Positions 27,273 to 36,570 are shown, counted from the stretch's first letter. The stretch is DNA of 64,000 nucleotides from Enterococcus faecalis_A (GCA_051295955.1 JBPDWA010000005.1:62001-126000); one strand, 5' to 3'. Made by a program: numbers and translations. The notes: generated by a model not told the origin, from the letters alone.

Positions 27273-28586
27273 TTATTTAGTATTCAAAATCCACATAAAA
27301 CCAATAAAGACAAAAAACAAACCATACATAATAGGTGATACTTCTTTGCCACGTTTAGCTGCTAGCATCGTCACTGGATAAAAGATAAAGCCTAAAGCAA
27401 TTCCATCTGAGATACTGTAGGTTAAAGGCATTCCTAACAAAATTAAAAAGGAAGGAATCGCAATTTCCATCTCCTGCCACTTAATTTTACTCAATGACTG
27501 AGCCATCAACACACCGACTACAATCAAAGCAGGCGCTGTTACTTGTGAAGTAACAACTGTTAACAAGGGTGAAAAAAGCAAACTAAAAATAAAGAAGAAC
27601 CCTGTCACAATTGCTGTTAGCCCGGAACGCCCTCCAACAGCAATTCCTGCTGAAGATTCTACATAAGCACCAACAGGAGAAGTTCCTAACAAAGAACCGG
27701 CCAACATCGCCGTTGAATCGGCAGCTAAAGCTTTTCCAACCCGCGGCATTTTATTATCCTTCATAAAACCAGCTTGATTTGCTAAACCAACTAGGGTTCC
27801 TGCCGTATCAAAAAAAGTGACTAATAAGAATGTCAAAACGACAACCCACAACTGTAGGGAATTAATATCGCCAACATGTTTGACAGCGACAAAAAAAGTT
27901 GGTGCTAAACTAGGAGCAGCTGAAATGATCTTTTCCGGCATTGGAATTAAGCCCGTAAACAAACCTAAAATCGTTGTTGCTGCCATTCCAATAAAAATAC
28001 CTCCGGGCACTCGGCGAACCAGCAACACAACGGTCAGTAGCAAACCAAAAATTGTCAACCACGTAGTACCCACATTCAACGAACCTAAAGCCACCAGCGT
28101 CGATTTATCAGCAACAATAATGCCGCCTTCACTTAAACCAAGAAAAGCGATAAACAAACCAATCCCACCAGAAATTGCATACTTCAAATCAGCCGGAATC
28201 GCATCGATAATTCGTTCACGTAGCTTAAAAACAGTAATTAAAATAAAAAGCAACGATGCAACAAAAACGCCGGCTAATGCTGTTTCCCATGAAATCCCCA
28301 TACCGACACAAACAGAATAAGCAAAGAAAGCATTGATTCCTAGTGCCGGCGCCGTAGCGATTGGATAACGCGCCAACAATCCCATTAAAATACAACCGAT
28401 CGCACTGGCTATGGCAGTTGCGGTAAAGACTGCTCCTTCATCCATGCCAGAAGCACCTAACACTGATGGATTGACAAATAATATATACGCCATTGAGATA
28501 AATGTAGTGAAACCAGCCAATATTTCACGTCTCACAGTCGTTTTTAATTTGTCCATTTCAAAATAAGCTGACAGTTTTTCTCTCAT
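27273..28586 (-). CDS. NCS2 family purine permease (AzgA/PbuG type)
   Basis: A 437-residue transporter with about 12-13 helices. The stretches F-T-T-F-I-S-M-A-Y-I-L-F-V-N-P, A-P-A-L-G-I-N-A-F-F-A-Y, F-F-D-T-A-G-T-L-V-G and the Y-V-E-S-S-A-G-I-A-V-G-G-R-S-G-L-T-A block mark the AzgA-like branch, which takes up adenine, guanine and hypoxanthine with protons. I start at the ATG at 28586, which has GGGAGG 7 bases upstream; the frame opens seven codons earlier at a TTG. The leader shows no purine riboswitch consensus. Which base it carries cannot be told. Confidence 0.9.
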   Translation of the reverse strand: MREKLSAYFEMDKLKTTVRREILAGFTTFISMAYILFVNPSVLGASGMDEGAVFTATAIASAIGCILMGLLARYPIATAPALGINAFFAYSVCVGMGISWETALAGVFVASLLFILITVFKLRERIIDAIPADLKYAISGGIGLFIAFLGLSEGGIIVADKSTLVALGSLNVGTTWLTIFGLLLTVVLLVRRVPGGIFIGMAATTILGLFTGLIPMPEKIISAAPSLAPTFFVAVKHVGDINSLQLWVVVLTFLLVTFFDTAGTLVGLANQAGFMKDNKMPRVGKALAADSTAMLAGSLLGTSPVGAYVESSAGIAVGGRSGLTAIVTGFFFIFSLLFSPLLTVVTSQVTAPALIVVGVLMAQSLSKIKWQEMEIAIPSFLILLGMPLTYSISDGIALGFIFYPVTMLAAKRGKEVSPIMYGLFFVFIGFMWILNTK

Positions 28587-28770
28587 TCTGTATCCTCCCA
28601 AAATCAAGAAGCAATTCTACTTTAATGGCTTCCCGTCTTAATTATCAAAACAACGTGGTTAATCATATAATAAACCAACATAGAAGTAAATATAAAATAA
28701 TCAAGTCTCAAAAAATGTAAAAATCGAAGGGAACAGGATCTTCAGTTTTAGTGTTTATTGCAAAAAATAA

Positions 28771-28812
28771 ACAGCTGACCAAAACAACAGCGTCAGCTGT
28801 TTTGGTCAGAGG
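28771..28812 (-). terminator. Terminator of the HAD hydrolase gene
   Basis: Arms CTGACCAAAACA and TGTTTTGGTCAG are perfect complements, with a TTTATTTTTT stretch after them on the minus strand. Confidence 0.75.
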
Positions 28813-28815
28813 GAA

Positions 28816-29448
28816 TCACGCTTGTAAATTTGGTAAAGTTAAAAGCTGTTGCAGCTGTTCAATTTGTAAATCAGCTTGGTTTTGATCAATTGGAAATTCT
28901 TGAGCCAATGCTACAGTATACATGCCAGCTGCTTTGGCAGAAGCGATCCCTAAAGGAGAATCTTCTACTGCTACATAGCTGTCACAAGCCATGTGCTTCA
29001 TAGATAAAAGATAAATTTCCGGATGCGGCTTACTTTCAGATAACTCTTCACCACTTATAACGTAAGAAAAATAGTGGGTTAAATGGCATTCTTTAAGCAT
29101 ACGTTCGATTTCTTGACGAGGGGAGGAAGAAGCTAGCCCTATTTTAATTGCTCGTTCCTGTAACGTTTGTAAAACAGTTGGAACCTCTTTCCTTAAAGCT
29201 TTCTGAAAATCAAGCGGGTGGGCGGCCCGATAACTGTGATACTCCTTTTGGAGCTGTTTTCGGCGTTGCTCATCATCTGGCACTAAAACACGCCATGTGT
29301 TGGCTTCTGTTTTCCCAACGTAATCCAATAAATCGGTTGATCCCGGTATTACGCCTATAGCCTTAAAAAAATCCATTCGGCGTTGAAAATAGTACTTTTC
29401 ACTGTCAATTAATACGCCATCCATATCAAACACTACTGCTTTTTTCAT
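28816..29448 (-). CDS. HAD family hydrolase (beta-phosphoglucomutase-like)
   Basis: A 210-residue HAD phosphatase or phosphomutase. The nucleophile motif is F-D-M-D-G-V-L-I-D-S-E (Asp8, Asp10), motif II is L-A-S-S-S-P, and the last motif is E-L-S-E-S-K-P-H-P-E then V-E-D-S-P-L-G-I. The helical cap lies between. Members of this subgroup act on sugar phosphates. It begins 9 bp after the LevR-type activator, so it is likely co-transcribed with it. It may dephosphorylate an intermediate of the neighbouring PTS pathway, but this is inference. Confidence 0.85.
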   Translation of the reverse strand: MKKAVVFDMDGVLIDSEKYYFQRRMDFFKAIGVIPGSTDLLDYVGKTEANTWRVLVPDDEQRRKQLQKEYHSYRAAHPLDFQKALRKEVPTVLQTLQERAIKIGLASSSPRQEIERMLKECHLTHYFSYVISGEELSESKPHPEIYLLSMKHMACDSYVAVEDSPLGIASAKAAGMYTVALAQEFPIDQNQADLQIEQLQQLLTLPNLQA

Positions 29449-29457
29449 TAGTCTCTC

Positions 29458-32184
29458 CTATTCTTGAATAATATCATTTAACAATCGCAATTCTAGATCC
29501 GGAATAACGATTGTATATTCTCTTTCAATTTGTTTAAACGCCTGATGAATCACTTCTAGTGTTTGCTGTTCCCGTTGAAGGTAAGCTTCAATGTCTGTCT
29601 GCTCATCTACACTTTCTTTGCGTAAAATCCGTTCAATCATACAACATGTATGTAAATAAAGGATAAAGAGTTGATTGTTTGAAAAAGATAGCTGCAAACT
29701 ACTTTCAATTTCTTTCATTGCTTGTTGAACTAAAGAAAGAACTTTTGTTGCATCTAAAATTGTTAAATTTTCGACAATTTTATTAATAGAAAAATTAAAT
29801 AGCAACGTTTCTTTGAATTTCTCATCTTTAATCACAAAATGACGACTAATTAACCGGACAAATTCAGCGACAGCTTCACCGTTGATCAGCTGTTCCAGGC
29901 CAATATAAGGAATTTGTTCAATTTTAGGATTTTCTGTCCCTACAATCATTAATACATCGTACAATTGAAAAGGCGTTTCATACAATTTATTTGCCGTTAA
30001 TTTCTTATAATCATACGGCAAAATTGTTAATTCTTTGACAATATCACCTAAACATTTAGTTAGAATGTCTTGAATTTGCTTGGCACTGCCCATACCAGTA
30101 TAACAACAAGTCAAAATTGCTTTCTTTTTATTAACCTTTGGCAGAATTAATTGCTTTTTTATTCGTTGATTGACTTCGGTCATTTGATGAATGTCATGAA
30201 TACTTTTGCCTTTGAGAATTTGTTCACCGATTTCTAATAAAATTGGCGTACTAACATTATCGATAATCAAAAGCGGCCCTTTAATCTGAGACAACAGACG
30301 TTTGCCTAACTGATTAAGCGAGCCCATATCAACCATTAAAATTAAGCCGCTTTCCGGTCGATAATCATTCAAATAGCGCGTAATCTGTTCTTCCACTTTT
30401 TCGAGCGTAATATTGATGGGCATATCATAGGCTTGGAAAACATTTTTGCCTAACATGCGGTTGACTACATTCGCTAAGCTACTGGCTGTAGAATAGCCAT
30501 GAGCCAGCACAATGCTACGGATACCGCTGGACAGTTCTGCAATATTTAAACTATTAAAATACAATGCGATAAATACAAGATCCTCTTCAAATACAGTTTG
30601 ATCTAACTGCTGCGATAAATGGCCTAATAATTTTTTAGCATACCAATAAGAAGTTCCTAAAGAAGTGTTGAGAAATTCCAGTAAAGAGTCTCTAGCTTCC
30701 AACCAGTCATCATTACCGCTTAGTAATTCGTTGTTATTTTTTAAATAGAGATAGTTAGCCAACGCAACTACGCGATTGCCTTCTTGCTCAAAGCCATAGC
30801 TTTCGTGCATAAATGACAGTGTTTGACGAATATGATAAGTAAGCACAGAGTAAAATGAAGCTTCTTTTTCATAAGATGTTTGAAAAATAAACTCATCCAT
30901 ACGATTGGTTACTTTTTGCACCATCGCCTCGATAAACACTTGCGGCTGATTGTTTTTTTGCAGCTCTTTGTAAGCTACTAACAATTCATTAAAAAATTTC
31001 CTTAAGCTTTGACTTTCTTTATTTTCCAATTGTGGCTGACTATTAGTATGAGGTAGATAATGGCGGTCAGCAATCTTCTTTTTAGGACGACTGATCAACT
31101 CTTTATATTTAATGTTGTATTCTAATGGCAGATCCCGCAAGTGAACATGGATCGTATTTGCTGTTTGATAACGAACGTAGGCGCTACCGCAAGCGTATTT
31201 GATAATATTTTTAATTTTACCGACATTGCCTTCTAAATCACTATTCAATAAAAAGTCAATCATCTGGTAAGATACATGAATCTCTTTGGACAAAATATTG
31301 CTTTCACCAATAAAAAAGGTATCAATCAGCATGAGTCGTTCTAACTGTGGTCGATGCTGAAACTTAGGCAAGTTGATAATTACAGGCAGACGACGCAGAA
31401 AAGTCGGCAAAAATGCAGAATAAACATTTTCCGTAGTGGCAAAAATCAAACGGACGGCCACTTGCTTACGAATACTCGTATCCCCCATAGGTGAAAAATA
31501 ACCAGTATCCATAAAAGTGAATAACTTTTCTTGACCTTCTTCTGACAAGCGATGAACTTCGTCTAAAAACAAAATTCCTCCAGCTGCTTTTTCAATTAAA
31601 CCGGATTGTTCCTTATCAGCTCCAGTAAAGGCGCCTTTTGTATAGCCAAATAAAGCAGAAGACAGTAATTCAGGATTATTGTAGTATTGAGCACAATTGT
31701 ATGCAATAAAAGGAGCGGCCGGATCAATGACACGCTGTTCAATTGAATATTCATGAATCTTCTCTGCTAAAAATGTCTTTCCAGAACCACTGGCTCCTGC
31801 CAGCAAAAGCGGTAAGCCATGATTGGGATATAAAACAGCGGTTTTAATTTGGTCAATCGCTTCTTTTAAGCTACCTGACGCACCGATGACACTTTCTAAG
31901 GCACTTGTTTTTTCAGGAACAAATAACTCTTCCAAAGAAGCATATTCATCATGTTCAACTAAAATTTTTTGCTGTTGCAGCGCTTCTTTGTGCAAAAACA
32001 AAACCGGATACGCTTTAATTTTCACCACTCGTTTCTGGCGAAAGGCTCGGTTTAAAGAACTACTCACTGTACTGCGACTCAACTGCAGTTGTTGTGCAAT
32101 TTCAGGTGCCGAAAACGCCGTTGTTGGCTCATCATGAATCTTCATCGTCAATTGATATAAATAAGCTTCAATTTTTTCACTCAT
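29458..32184 (-). CDS. LevR-type sigma-54-dependent activator with PTS regulatory domains
   Basis: A 908-residue activator. Order: N-terminal winged helix-turn-helix (residues 1-60); AAA+ domain (about 95-330) with Walker A A-G-A-S-G-S-G-K-T, the sigma-54 contact loop G-A-F-T-G-A and Walker B G-G-I-L-F-L-D-E; a PRD; an EIIA-Man-like domain with V-L-A-H-G-Y-S-T-A-S-S around residue 545; an EIIB-like T-C-C-Y-T-G-M-G; and a second PRD. This matches LevR/GfrR-type activators. I use the ATG at 32184, where AGGTGG is spaced 9 bases; a GTG three codons up overlaps that site. It lies downstream of the PTS operon it should activate from the -24/-12 promoter at 35887. Confidence 0.92.
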   Translation of the reverse strand: MSEKIEAYLYQLTMKIHDEPTTAFSAPEIAQQLQLSRSTVSSSLNRAFRQKRVVKIKAYPVLFLHKEALQQQKILVEHDEYASLEELFVPEKTSALESVIGASGSLKEAIDQIKTAVLYPNHGLPLLLAGASGSGKTFLAEKIHEYSIEQRVIDPAAPFIAYNCAQYYNNPELLSSALFGYTKGAFTGADKEQSGLIEKAAGGILFLDEVHRLSEEGQEKLFTFMDTGYFSPMGDTSIRKQVAVRLIFATTENVYSAFLPTFLRRLPVIINLPKFQHRPQLERLMLIDTFFIGESNILSKEIHVSYQMIDFLLNSDLEGNVGKIKNIIKYACGSAYVRYQTANTIHVHLRDLPLEYNIKYKELISRPKKKIADRHYLPHTNSQPQLENKESQSLRKFFNELLVAYKELQKNNQPQVFIEAMVQKVTNRMDEFIFQTSYEKEASFYSVLTYHIRQTLSFMHESYGFEQEGNRVVALANYLYLKNNNELLSGNDDWLEARDSLLEFLNTSLGTSYWYAKKLLGHLSQQLDQTVFEEDLVFIALYFNSLNIAELSSGIRSIVLAHGYSTASSLANVVNRMLGKNVFQAYDMPINITLEKVEEQITRYLNDYRPESGLILMVDMGSLNQLGKRLLSQIKGPLLIIDNVSTPILLEIGEQILKGKSIHDIHQMTEVNQRIKKQLILPKVNKKKAILTCCYTGMGSAKQIQDILTKCLGDIVKELTILPYDYKKLTANKLYETPFQLYDVLMIVGTENPKIEQIPYIGLEQLINGEAVAEFVRLISRHFVIKDEKFKETLLFNFSINKIVENLTILDATKVLSLVQQAMKEIESSLQLSFSNNQLFILYLHTCCMIERILRKESVDEQTDIEAYLQREQQTLEVIHQAFKQIEREYTIVIPDLELRLLNDIIQE

Positions 32185-32263
32185 CTGTCTCACCCACCTA
32201 TTTTACTTATCTTATACTCTAAAAAGCCCCTTCCAAAAAGGCAACCTCTTTTTTCGTTCAAAG

Positions 32264-32303
32264 GCGAAAAAACCGAGACCGTTTGCCCCAGTTTTTCCGC
32301 CTT
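32264..32303 (-). terminator. Terminator of the PTS/deglycase operon
   Basis: The minus strand reads GGCGGAAAAACTGGGG, a 7-base loop, then a complementary arm ending GGTTTTTTCGCC. It lies between the SIS gene and the activator gene. Confidence 0.6.
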
Positions 32304-32318
32304 GGACCCTTTAATAAA

Positions 32319-33284
32319 TTAGTAAGTTAGTTTCCACATATAACGACGTTTAGTTAGTGGATGTTGTCTAGCATAAGATAATTCTTCTGCATAAACTCGG
32401 AAGACAGCTGTAATCACAAACGGATTGAAGTAGTCTAACACATCAGCATCAATGTATGCTGATAAGCCATAATCTAAAGCATCCACTACTTCTGTTTTTG
32501 TATCAAAACGTTCTAGGAAGGTTAACGCCCGTGCATCAATTTTTCTGGTACGACCGTCATTCATCAATAGAATAAATGGTACATCTTTATCCACGATTTC
32601 AAACGGCCCATGGAAGAATTCACCAGAATGGAAGGTGCCTGAGTTGATCCATTGCATTTCCATCATTAAACAAATAGACGTTGAGTAAGCAACTTCGTGT
32701 GTTGCACCACTACTCATCACATAAATAACTTTGTCGTCTTTAAAACGTTGGGCAAATTTCTTCGCATCTTTGCGAGCTGATTCTGCACTTGTTTCCGCCA
32801 AGTCGTAGACTTTGTCAAAGCCAGCCATCATCTTATCGTAATGCTCATAGCCTTCTACTTGATTTAATAATTCAACTGCTAATTGTAAAGCATAACCCGT
32901 TTTTTCCAGTTTGGCAGCATAGTTTTCTGCAAAACGATGGTAAATAACATAGTCAGCGTCTTTAGTTAACGGTGAATCAACACTTCTTGTTAAACTAATG
33001 ACCGTAGCACCTTTGTCTTTAGCAACGGCATTTGCTTCAACCGTTTCTGGTGTTGTTCCGCCTAGAGAAGCAGAAATGACAACGGTCTGCTCATCTACTG
33101 AAACAGGGGTTGCGTGGTTAAATTCATTAGCTGTAAAATGGCTAACCCGCAATTGCTTCGCCGATTGATCTAAAAAGTATTTTGCCGGATAAAGATCAGC
33201 CTTGGAAGCACCGCAACCGACAAAAATTACCTGTTTAACTTCTTTTTTTGACACAATTTCTGCAATAATCTCTTTTGGATTCAT
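32319..33284 (-). CDS. SIS domain sugar-phosphate deglycase (FrlB/GfrF-like)
   Basis: A 321-residue protein with two SIS domains. The first contains V-G-C-G-A-S-K-A-D and I-S-A-S-L-G-G-T-T-P-E-T; the second has G-T-F-H-S-G-E-F-F-H-G-P-F-E-I-V. The catalytic-type E-F-x-H-G-P-x-E-I-V block and the C-terminal Y-A-E-E-L-S segment resemble fructosamine-6-phosphate deglycases (FrlB, GfrE, GfrF), which split phosphorylated fructose- or glucose-amino acid adducts. It is the fifth gene of a mannose-family PTS operon, 55 bp after EIID. The frame is open 13 codons further up, but AGGAGG fits the ATG at 33284. Another amino-sugar substrate is possible. Confidence 0.8.
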   Translation of the reverse strand: MNPKEIIAEIVSKKEVKQVIFVGCGASKADLYPAKYFLDQSAKQLRVSHFTANEFNHATPVSVDEQTVVISASLGGTTPETVEANAVAKDKGATVISLTRSVDSPLTKDADYVIYHRFAENYAAKLEKTGYALQLAVELLNQVEGYEHYDKMMAGFDKVYDLAETSAESARKDAKKFAQRFKDDKVIYVMSSGATHEVAYSTSICLMMEMQWINSGTFHSGEFFHGPFEIVDKDVPFILLMNDGRTRKIDARALTFLERFDTKTEVVDALDYGLSAYIDADVLDYFNPFVITAVFRVYAEELSYARQHPLTKRRYMWKLTY

Positions 33285-33339
33285 GAATGAATTCCTCCTG
33301 CTTTCTTTTTTATAGACAACCATGGGATATGGTTAATCA

Positions 33340-34155
33340 CTAACTTAAAATACCCAGTAAACTAAAGACAATACCGCCAACAATACAAGCAAGCAGCATC
33401 CAGCCAGTTTTGACTTTCTTTTGTAAAAGCCAATACATTAAAAACGTCAGTCCCAACGGAAGAAGTTGCGGCATAATACTATTTAAAACATCTTGTAGTA
33501 CAAAGGCTTTACCAAAGGAAATCGGTGTAGTGATTCCGATCATACTAGCAATCATCGCTCCGATGACCATCAACCCCACAATAGAACAAACGTACATCAC
33601 TTTGTCCATCAGACCTTCTGCATATAACTTGGACAGATACTTGTTACCCATCGTATAGCCAATTTTCCCGCCGTAATAAGTCACCAAAAACGATGGGATA
33701 AAGGAGATTAAGATTGCCAAAATCGGACCTAAAATACTTCCCTCTTGAGCCAGATTAATTCCCAAACCAAAAGCCAACACGCGAATCGTTCCTTGGAAAA
33801 ATGAATCGCCCACCCCAGAAAGAGGACCCATTAGAGAGGTTTTAACCGCACTGATTGTTTCTGGGTTAAAATTCTCCTGGTCTTGATAATATTGTTCTTC
33901 CATAGAAGCTGCCAACCCTAAAACAAATGCGCTTGTTTGCGGTGTACAATTGTAATACAGCATATGACGATTGTACGCTTCGATTTTTTTCGCTTCATCT
34001 TCTGGTTTTTGATATATCTTATCCAAGATTGGAGCAATACCGTACATAAAACCCATATTCATTTGACGCTCATAATTCCAAGAAGCTTGAATCGCCCACG
34101 AGCGCCAAAAGAATTGCCAGTATTTCCAATTGTTCGGATCTTTTTCTTTTCCCAT
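33340..34155 (-). CDS. PTS mannose-family EIID
   Basis: A 271-residue membrane component of a mannose/fructose/sorbose-family PTS. The start K-Y-W-Q-F-F-W-R-S-W-A-I-Q-A-S-W-N-Y-E-R-Q-M-N-M-G-F and the block L-M-G-P-L-S-G-V-G-D-S-F-F-Q-G-T are hallmarks of EIID. The ATG is preceded by AAAGGAGG. It is fourth in the order EIIA-EIIB-EIIC-EIID-SIS, 14 bp after EIIC. With EIIC it forms the membrane channel. Confidence 0.95.
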   Translation of the reverse strand: MGKEKDPNNWKYWQFFWRSWAIQASWNYERQMNMGFMYGIAPILDKIYQKPEDEAKKIEAYNRHMLYYNCTPQTSAFVLGLAASMEEQYYQDQENFNPETISAVKTSLMGPLSGVGDSFFQGTIRVLAFGLGINLAQEGSILGPILAILISFIPSFLVTYYGGKIGYTMGNKYLSKLYAEGLMDKVMYVCSIVGLMVIGAMIASMIGITTPISFGKAFVLQDVLNSIMPQLLPLGLTFLMYWLLQKKVKTGWMLLACIVGGIVFSLLGILS

Positions 34156-34169
34156 TCCTGTATCCTCCT

Positions 34170-34949
34170 TTATAAATCTTCTAATGGGTCAGCATCGCCG
34201 CCGTCTGTACCGGAATGATTCGAACGAGATTCAATCATGTACATCACAAATGCAACGATACAAGCAAAGGCTGCCACGCCGGTGATGCCTAAACCGGAAT
34301 AAGCAGTGATCAAAAATCCCAGTAGTAAAAAAGGGACCATTTTCTTCGTCAGCATTGTTTGCAACAACAAGGCAAAACCGTAAGCTGGAAGAATTTTACT
34401 GGCTACTGTTAAACCATTGGTTAACCATTCAGGAATGGCATCAACGATTTGTTTTACCAAATCTGTGCCAAAATAAATTGCTAAAAAAATCGGGATAAAG
34501 TACATAAGTGCATAAAGTCCTGTACCGTAAATAATATGAATCCTTCTAGCTCGTTTAAACTTCCCTTCACTGATTAATCGATCCGCCCAGTGTGTTAAAT
34601 TAGATAGAATGGTTCGCATTAAAATACCCAGCATTTGACCTAAAACTGAAATTGGAATTGCAATAGTTAACGCCGTTTCTGCTTTTGAATTAGAAAAGAT
34701 TGCAAAGGCTGTTGCAATAATAGCAGCCATGTTCATATCCGGTGGAGCAGCGGCACCAATATTCACTAAACCCAGCGACATCAATTCCAACGAAGCACCA
34801 ACCAACAAACCTTTTTCTAAATCGCCCAAAGCAAGACCAACCATTGTGCTAACAATTAACGGTCGCTCAAAATTCAGTCGGCCTAGCAATCGCGAGTCAA
34901 CAATACAAATGACACCAATCAATCCTAAAATAATTGATTGCAATAACAT
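34170..34949 (-). CDS. PTS mannose-family EIIC
   Basis: A 259-residue permease with about seven helices. The stretches L-N-F-E-R-P-L-I-V-S-T-M-V-G-L-A-L-G-D and G-A-S-L-E-L-M-S-L-G-L-V-N-I-G-A-A-A-P-P-D are the mannose-family EIIC substrate-binding elements. AAGGAG lies before the start, somewhat far. It follows EIIB by 18 bp. An acidic hydrophilic tail (G-T-D-G-G-D-A-D-P-L-E-D-L) ends the protein, a little unusual for EIIC. Confidence 0.95.
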   Translation of the reverse strand: MLLQSIILGLIGVICIVDSRLLGRLNFERPLIVSTMVGLALGDLEKGLLVGASLELMSLGLVNIGAAAPPDMNMAAIIATAFAIFSNSKAETALTIAIPISVLGQMLGILMRTILSNLTHWADRLISEGKFKRARRIHIIYGTGLYALMYFIPIFLAIYFGTDLVKQIVDAIPEWLTNGLTVASKILPAYGFALLLQTMLTKKMVPFLLLGFLITAYSGLGITGVAAFACIVAFVMYMIESRSNHSGTDGGDADPLEDL

Positions 34950-34967
34950 AACAACATCACGCTCCTT

Positions 34968-35438
34968 TTAGATCATTTTATTTAAATCCTCTTTTTTAGA
35001 GGTTGGTACTTGTTGGATAAATTGGCTGATCCCTTGATTTTTCAAGACTTTGGCATCATCCAGTTCTTCTTCATTAAAAAAGACAGCACTGCCAAACTGA
35101 GTCGACCCTTCTTTTTTGATAATACCGCCATAATTAATGGAGGTAATCTTCGGATATGCTTCACAAAATTGACGAACCTCTTTCGTATTTCCGAAAATAA
35201 GCATGATATTTTCATTTAACTGTTCCACTTTTGGCATTTTTTGCAAAGCTTCTTCAACTGTAAAAATGTTTAGTTTCATACCGCTAGGCTTTGAGAGATT
35301 CAGCGACATTTTTTTAAATTCATCCGTTGCTGCTGCGTTATTAATTACCAAAATACGTTGAATGTTTAATGATTTACTCCAAGCAAAAACTACTTGCCCG
35401 TGTAATAAACGATGATCGATACGTACTAACTTAATCAT
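34968..35438 (-). CDS. PTS mannose-family EIIB
   Basis: A 156-residue cytosolic phosphocarrier. R-I-D-H-R-L-L-H-G-Q-V has the phosphorylated His13 in the family position. The start ATG overlaps the EIIA stop by 4 bp (ATGA), so translation is coupled. It passes phosphate from EIIA to the incoming sugar at EIIC/EIID. Confidence 0.95.
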   Translation of the reverse strand: MIKLVRIDHRLLHGQVVFAWSKSLNIQRILVINNAAATDEFKKMSLNLSKPSGMKLNIFTVEEALQKMPKVEQLNENIMLIFGNTKEVRQFCEAYPKITSINYGGIIKKEGSTQFGSAVFFNEEELDDAKVLKNQGISQFIQQVPTSKKEDLNKMI

Positions 35439-35854
35439 AATTCGTCACCTCCAAATTGATGTTGTCCAAATAATTGTTGACAATCAATTAGTGCTTGCCG
35501 ACTTTCTTCTACGACTGCAGCTAAACTATCAGGACTGATAGGACAACTTTGAGTAGCGATGCCTATCACTAAAGGTAAATTCATACCTGTTAACAAATGT
35601 ATTCCTGGATATTGCTGAATTAGTGCCATCAGATCATTATTGACGCTACCGCCTAGAATATCTGTTAAAATATAAACATTTTCAGTTGATGCTTGTTTTT
35701 TTAAAATGAGTTTCACTTGTTCAGCGATTGGCTCATCTTCATCGCGAAAAGCAGATAACGCATAGATGTGCTCTTCAGAACCAATAATCATCGCTGCTGT
35801 TTGTTTCATCCCTTGAGATAATTCTCCATGACTGGCTAAAATAATCGTGTTCAT
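35435..35854 (-). CDS. PTS mannose-family EIIA
   Basis: A 139-residue cytosolic EIIA-Man domain protein. I-I-L-A-S-H-G-E-L-S-Q-G has the phosphorylatable His9, and D-I-L-G-G-S-V-N-N and G-M-N-L-P-L-V match the family. It is the first gene of the operon; the sigma-54 promoter lies 33 bp upstream and a good GGAGGAG site precedes the ATG. The operon encodes a separate EIIA rather than a fused EIIAB. Confidence 0.95.
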   Translation of the reverse strand: MNTIILASHGELSQGMKQTAAMIIGSEEHIYALSAFRDEDEPIAEQVKLILKKQASTENVYILTDILGGSVNNDLMALIQQYPGIHLLTGMNLPLVIGIATQSCPISPDSLAAVVEESRQALIDCQQLFGQHQFGGDEL

Positions 35855-35886
35855 TTTTCTCCTCCTTTAGCTTTCGCTTAATTATT

Positions 35887-35903
35887 AGCAAGTCTTGTGC
35901 CAA
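35887..35903 (-). promoter_or_regulatory. Sigma-54 (RpoN) promoter of the PTS operon
   Basis: The minus strand reads TTGGCAC-AAGAC-TTGCT, a full match to the -24/-12 consensus with the exact 5-base gap. It lies 33 bp before the EIIA start codon and agrees with the GAFTGA-containing activator downstream of the operon. Confidence 0.92.
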
Positions 35904-35954
35904 AAAATGTCAAGGGATATAAGCCCTGACTTTGTAAGGGTTTTCCAGTTTATC

Positions 35955-35999
35955 CAACACTGTTTCTTTTAAAACGCAAGAGTGTGGGGAACAGTGTTG
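35955..35999 (-). promoter_or_regulatory. Inverted-repeat activator site upstream of the sigma-54 promoter
   Basis: Perfect 10-bp arms CAACACTGTT (35955-35964) and AACAGTGTTG (35990-35999) are separated by 25 bp. The nearer arm is about 52 bp upstream of the -24 element, where an enhancer-type site for a LevR-class activator is expected. Confidence 0.65.
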
Positions 36000-36131
36000 A
36001 GCAGTTTGCTATTATAGAAAGTCAAAAAAAAAACCTACTCTTTTACTTCAAAAAAGAATACGCATTTTGTGATGAAATTATTGTTCTCTGTTACTTATTT
36101 ATCGGTTAAGACATTTGTATTGTTCACCAAA

Positions 36132-36570
36132 TTATTTTCCATCCCGAATCTCATCTGACATGCCTGCATAAGGCGCTTCACTGATTGCTTCTTCATTATC
36201 AAGACCGGCCTTACCTATATAAGAAATTTTCACGAATTGCGGAACCAATAATTTAGGATAAGTTTCATATTTATCCCGAGCCGCTTCTATTTCAGGCAGA
36301 TGTTCATTTTGGAAAACAACAGTAATTTTTGGTTGTTTTTAAACCCATTCTAGGAAAAAATTGTGCCGTGAAGCTTCACTTCATTTGGCATAAAATCAAG
36401 CGCAACGTCGATACCTTTTGGTTCCGTCCAAGTGATTTCATAGACGCCTTCGGTCAATTCGACCATTTGAACTTCTTGATCTTTCACCCATCTACCATGC
36501 CACCATGAATTCGATAGTCAACGGTATGATCATTTTTAGCATACCATTCATATTCCCACCCATTATCATA
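36132..36570 (-). pseudogene. padC: Phenolic acid decarboxylase pseudogene
   Basis: The minus strand encodes, in at least three frames, pieces matching phenolic acid decarboxylase in the right order: N-G-W-E-Y-E-W-Y-A-K-N-D-H-T-V-D-Y-R-I-H-G-G, then V-E-L-T-E-G-V-Y-E-I-T-W-T-E-P and D-V-A-L-D-F-M-P-N-E, then I-T-V-V-F-Q-N-E-H-L-P-E and S-E-A-P-Y-A-G-M-S-D-E-I-R. A small deletion after H-G-G and a frame change plus TAG near 36350 break it. The N-terminus is lost, and the C-terminus stops early at a TAA where the family normally runs about 10 residues further. The intact enzyme decarboxylates coumaric, caffeic and ferulic acids. Confidence 0.88.

Noticed and set aside
28587..28770. Purine riboswitch before the NCS2 permease
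   Set aside because: The conserved joining elements of the purine aptamer could not be found in the leader.
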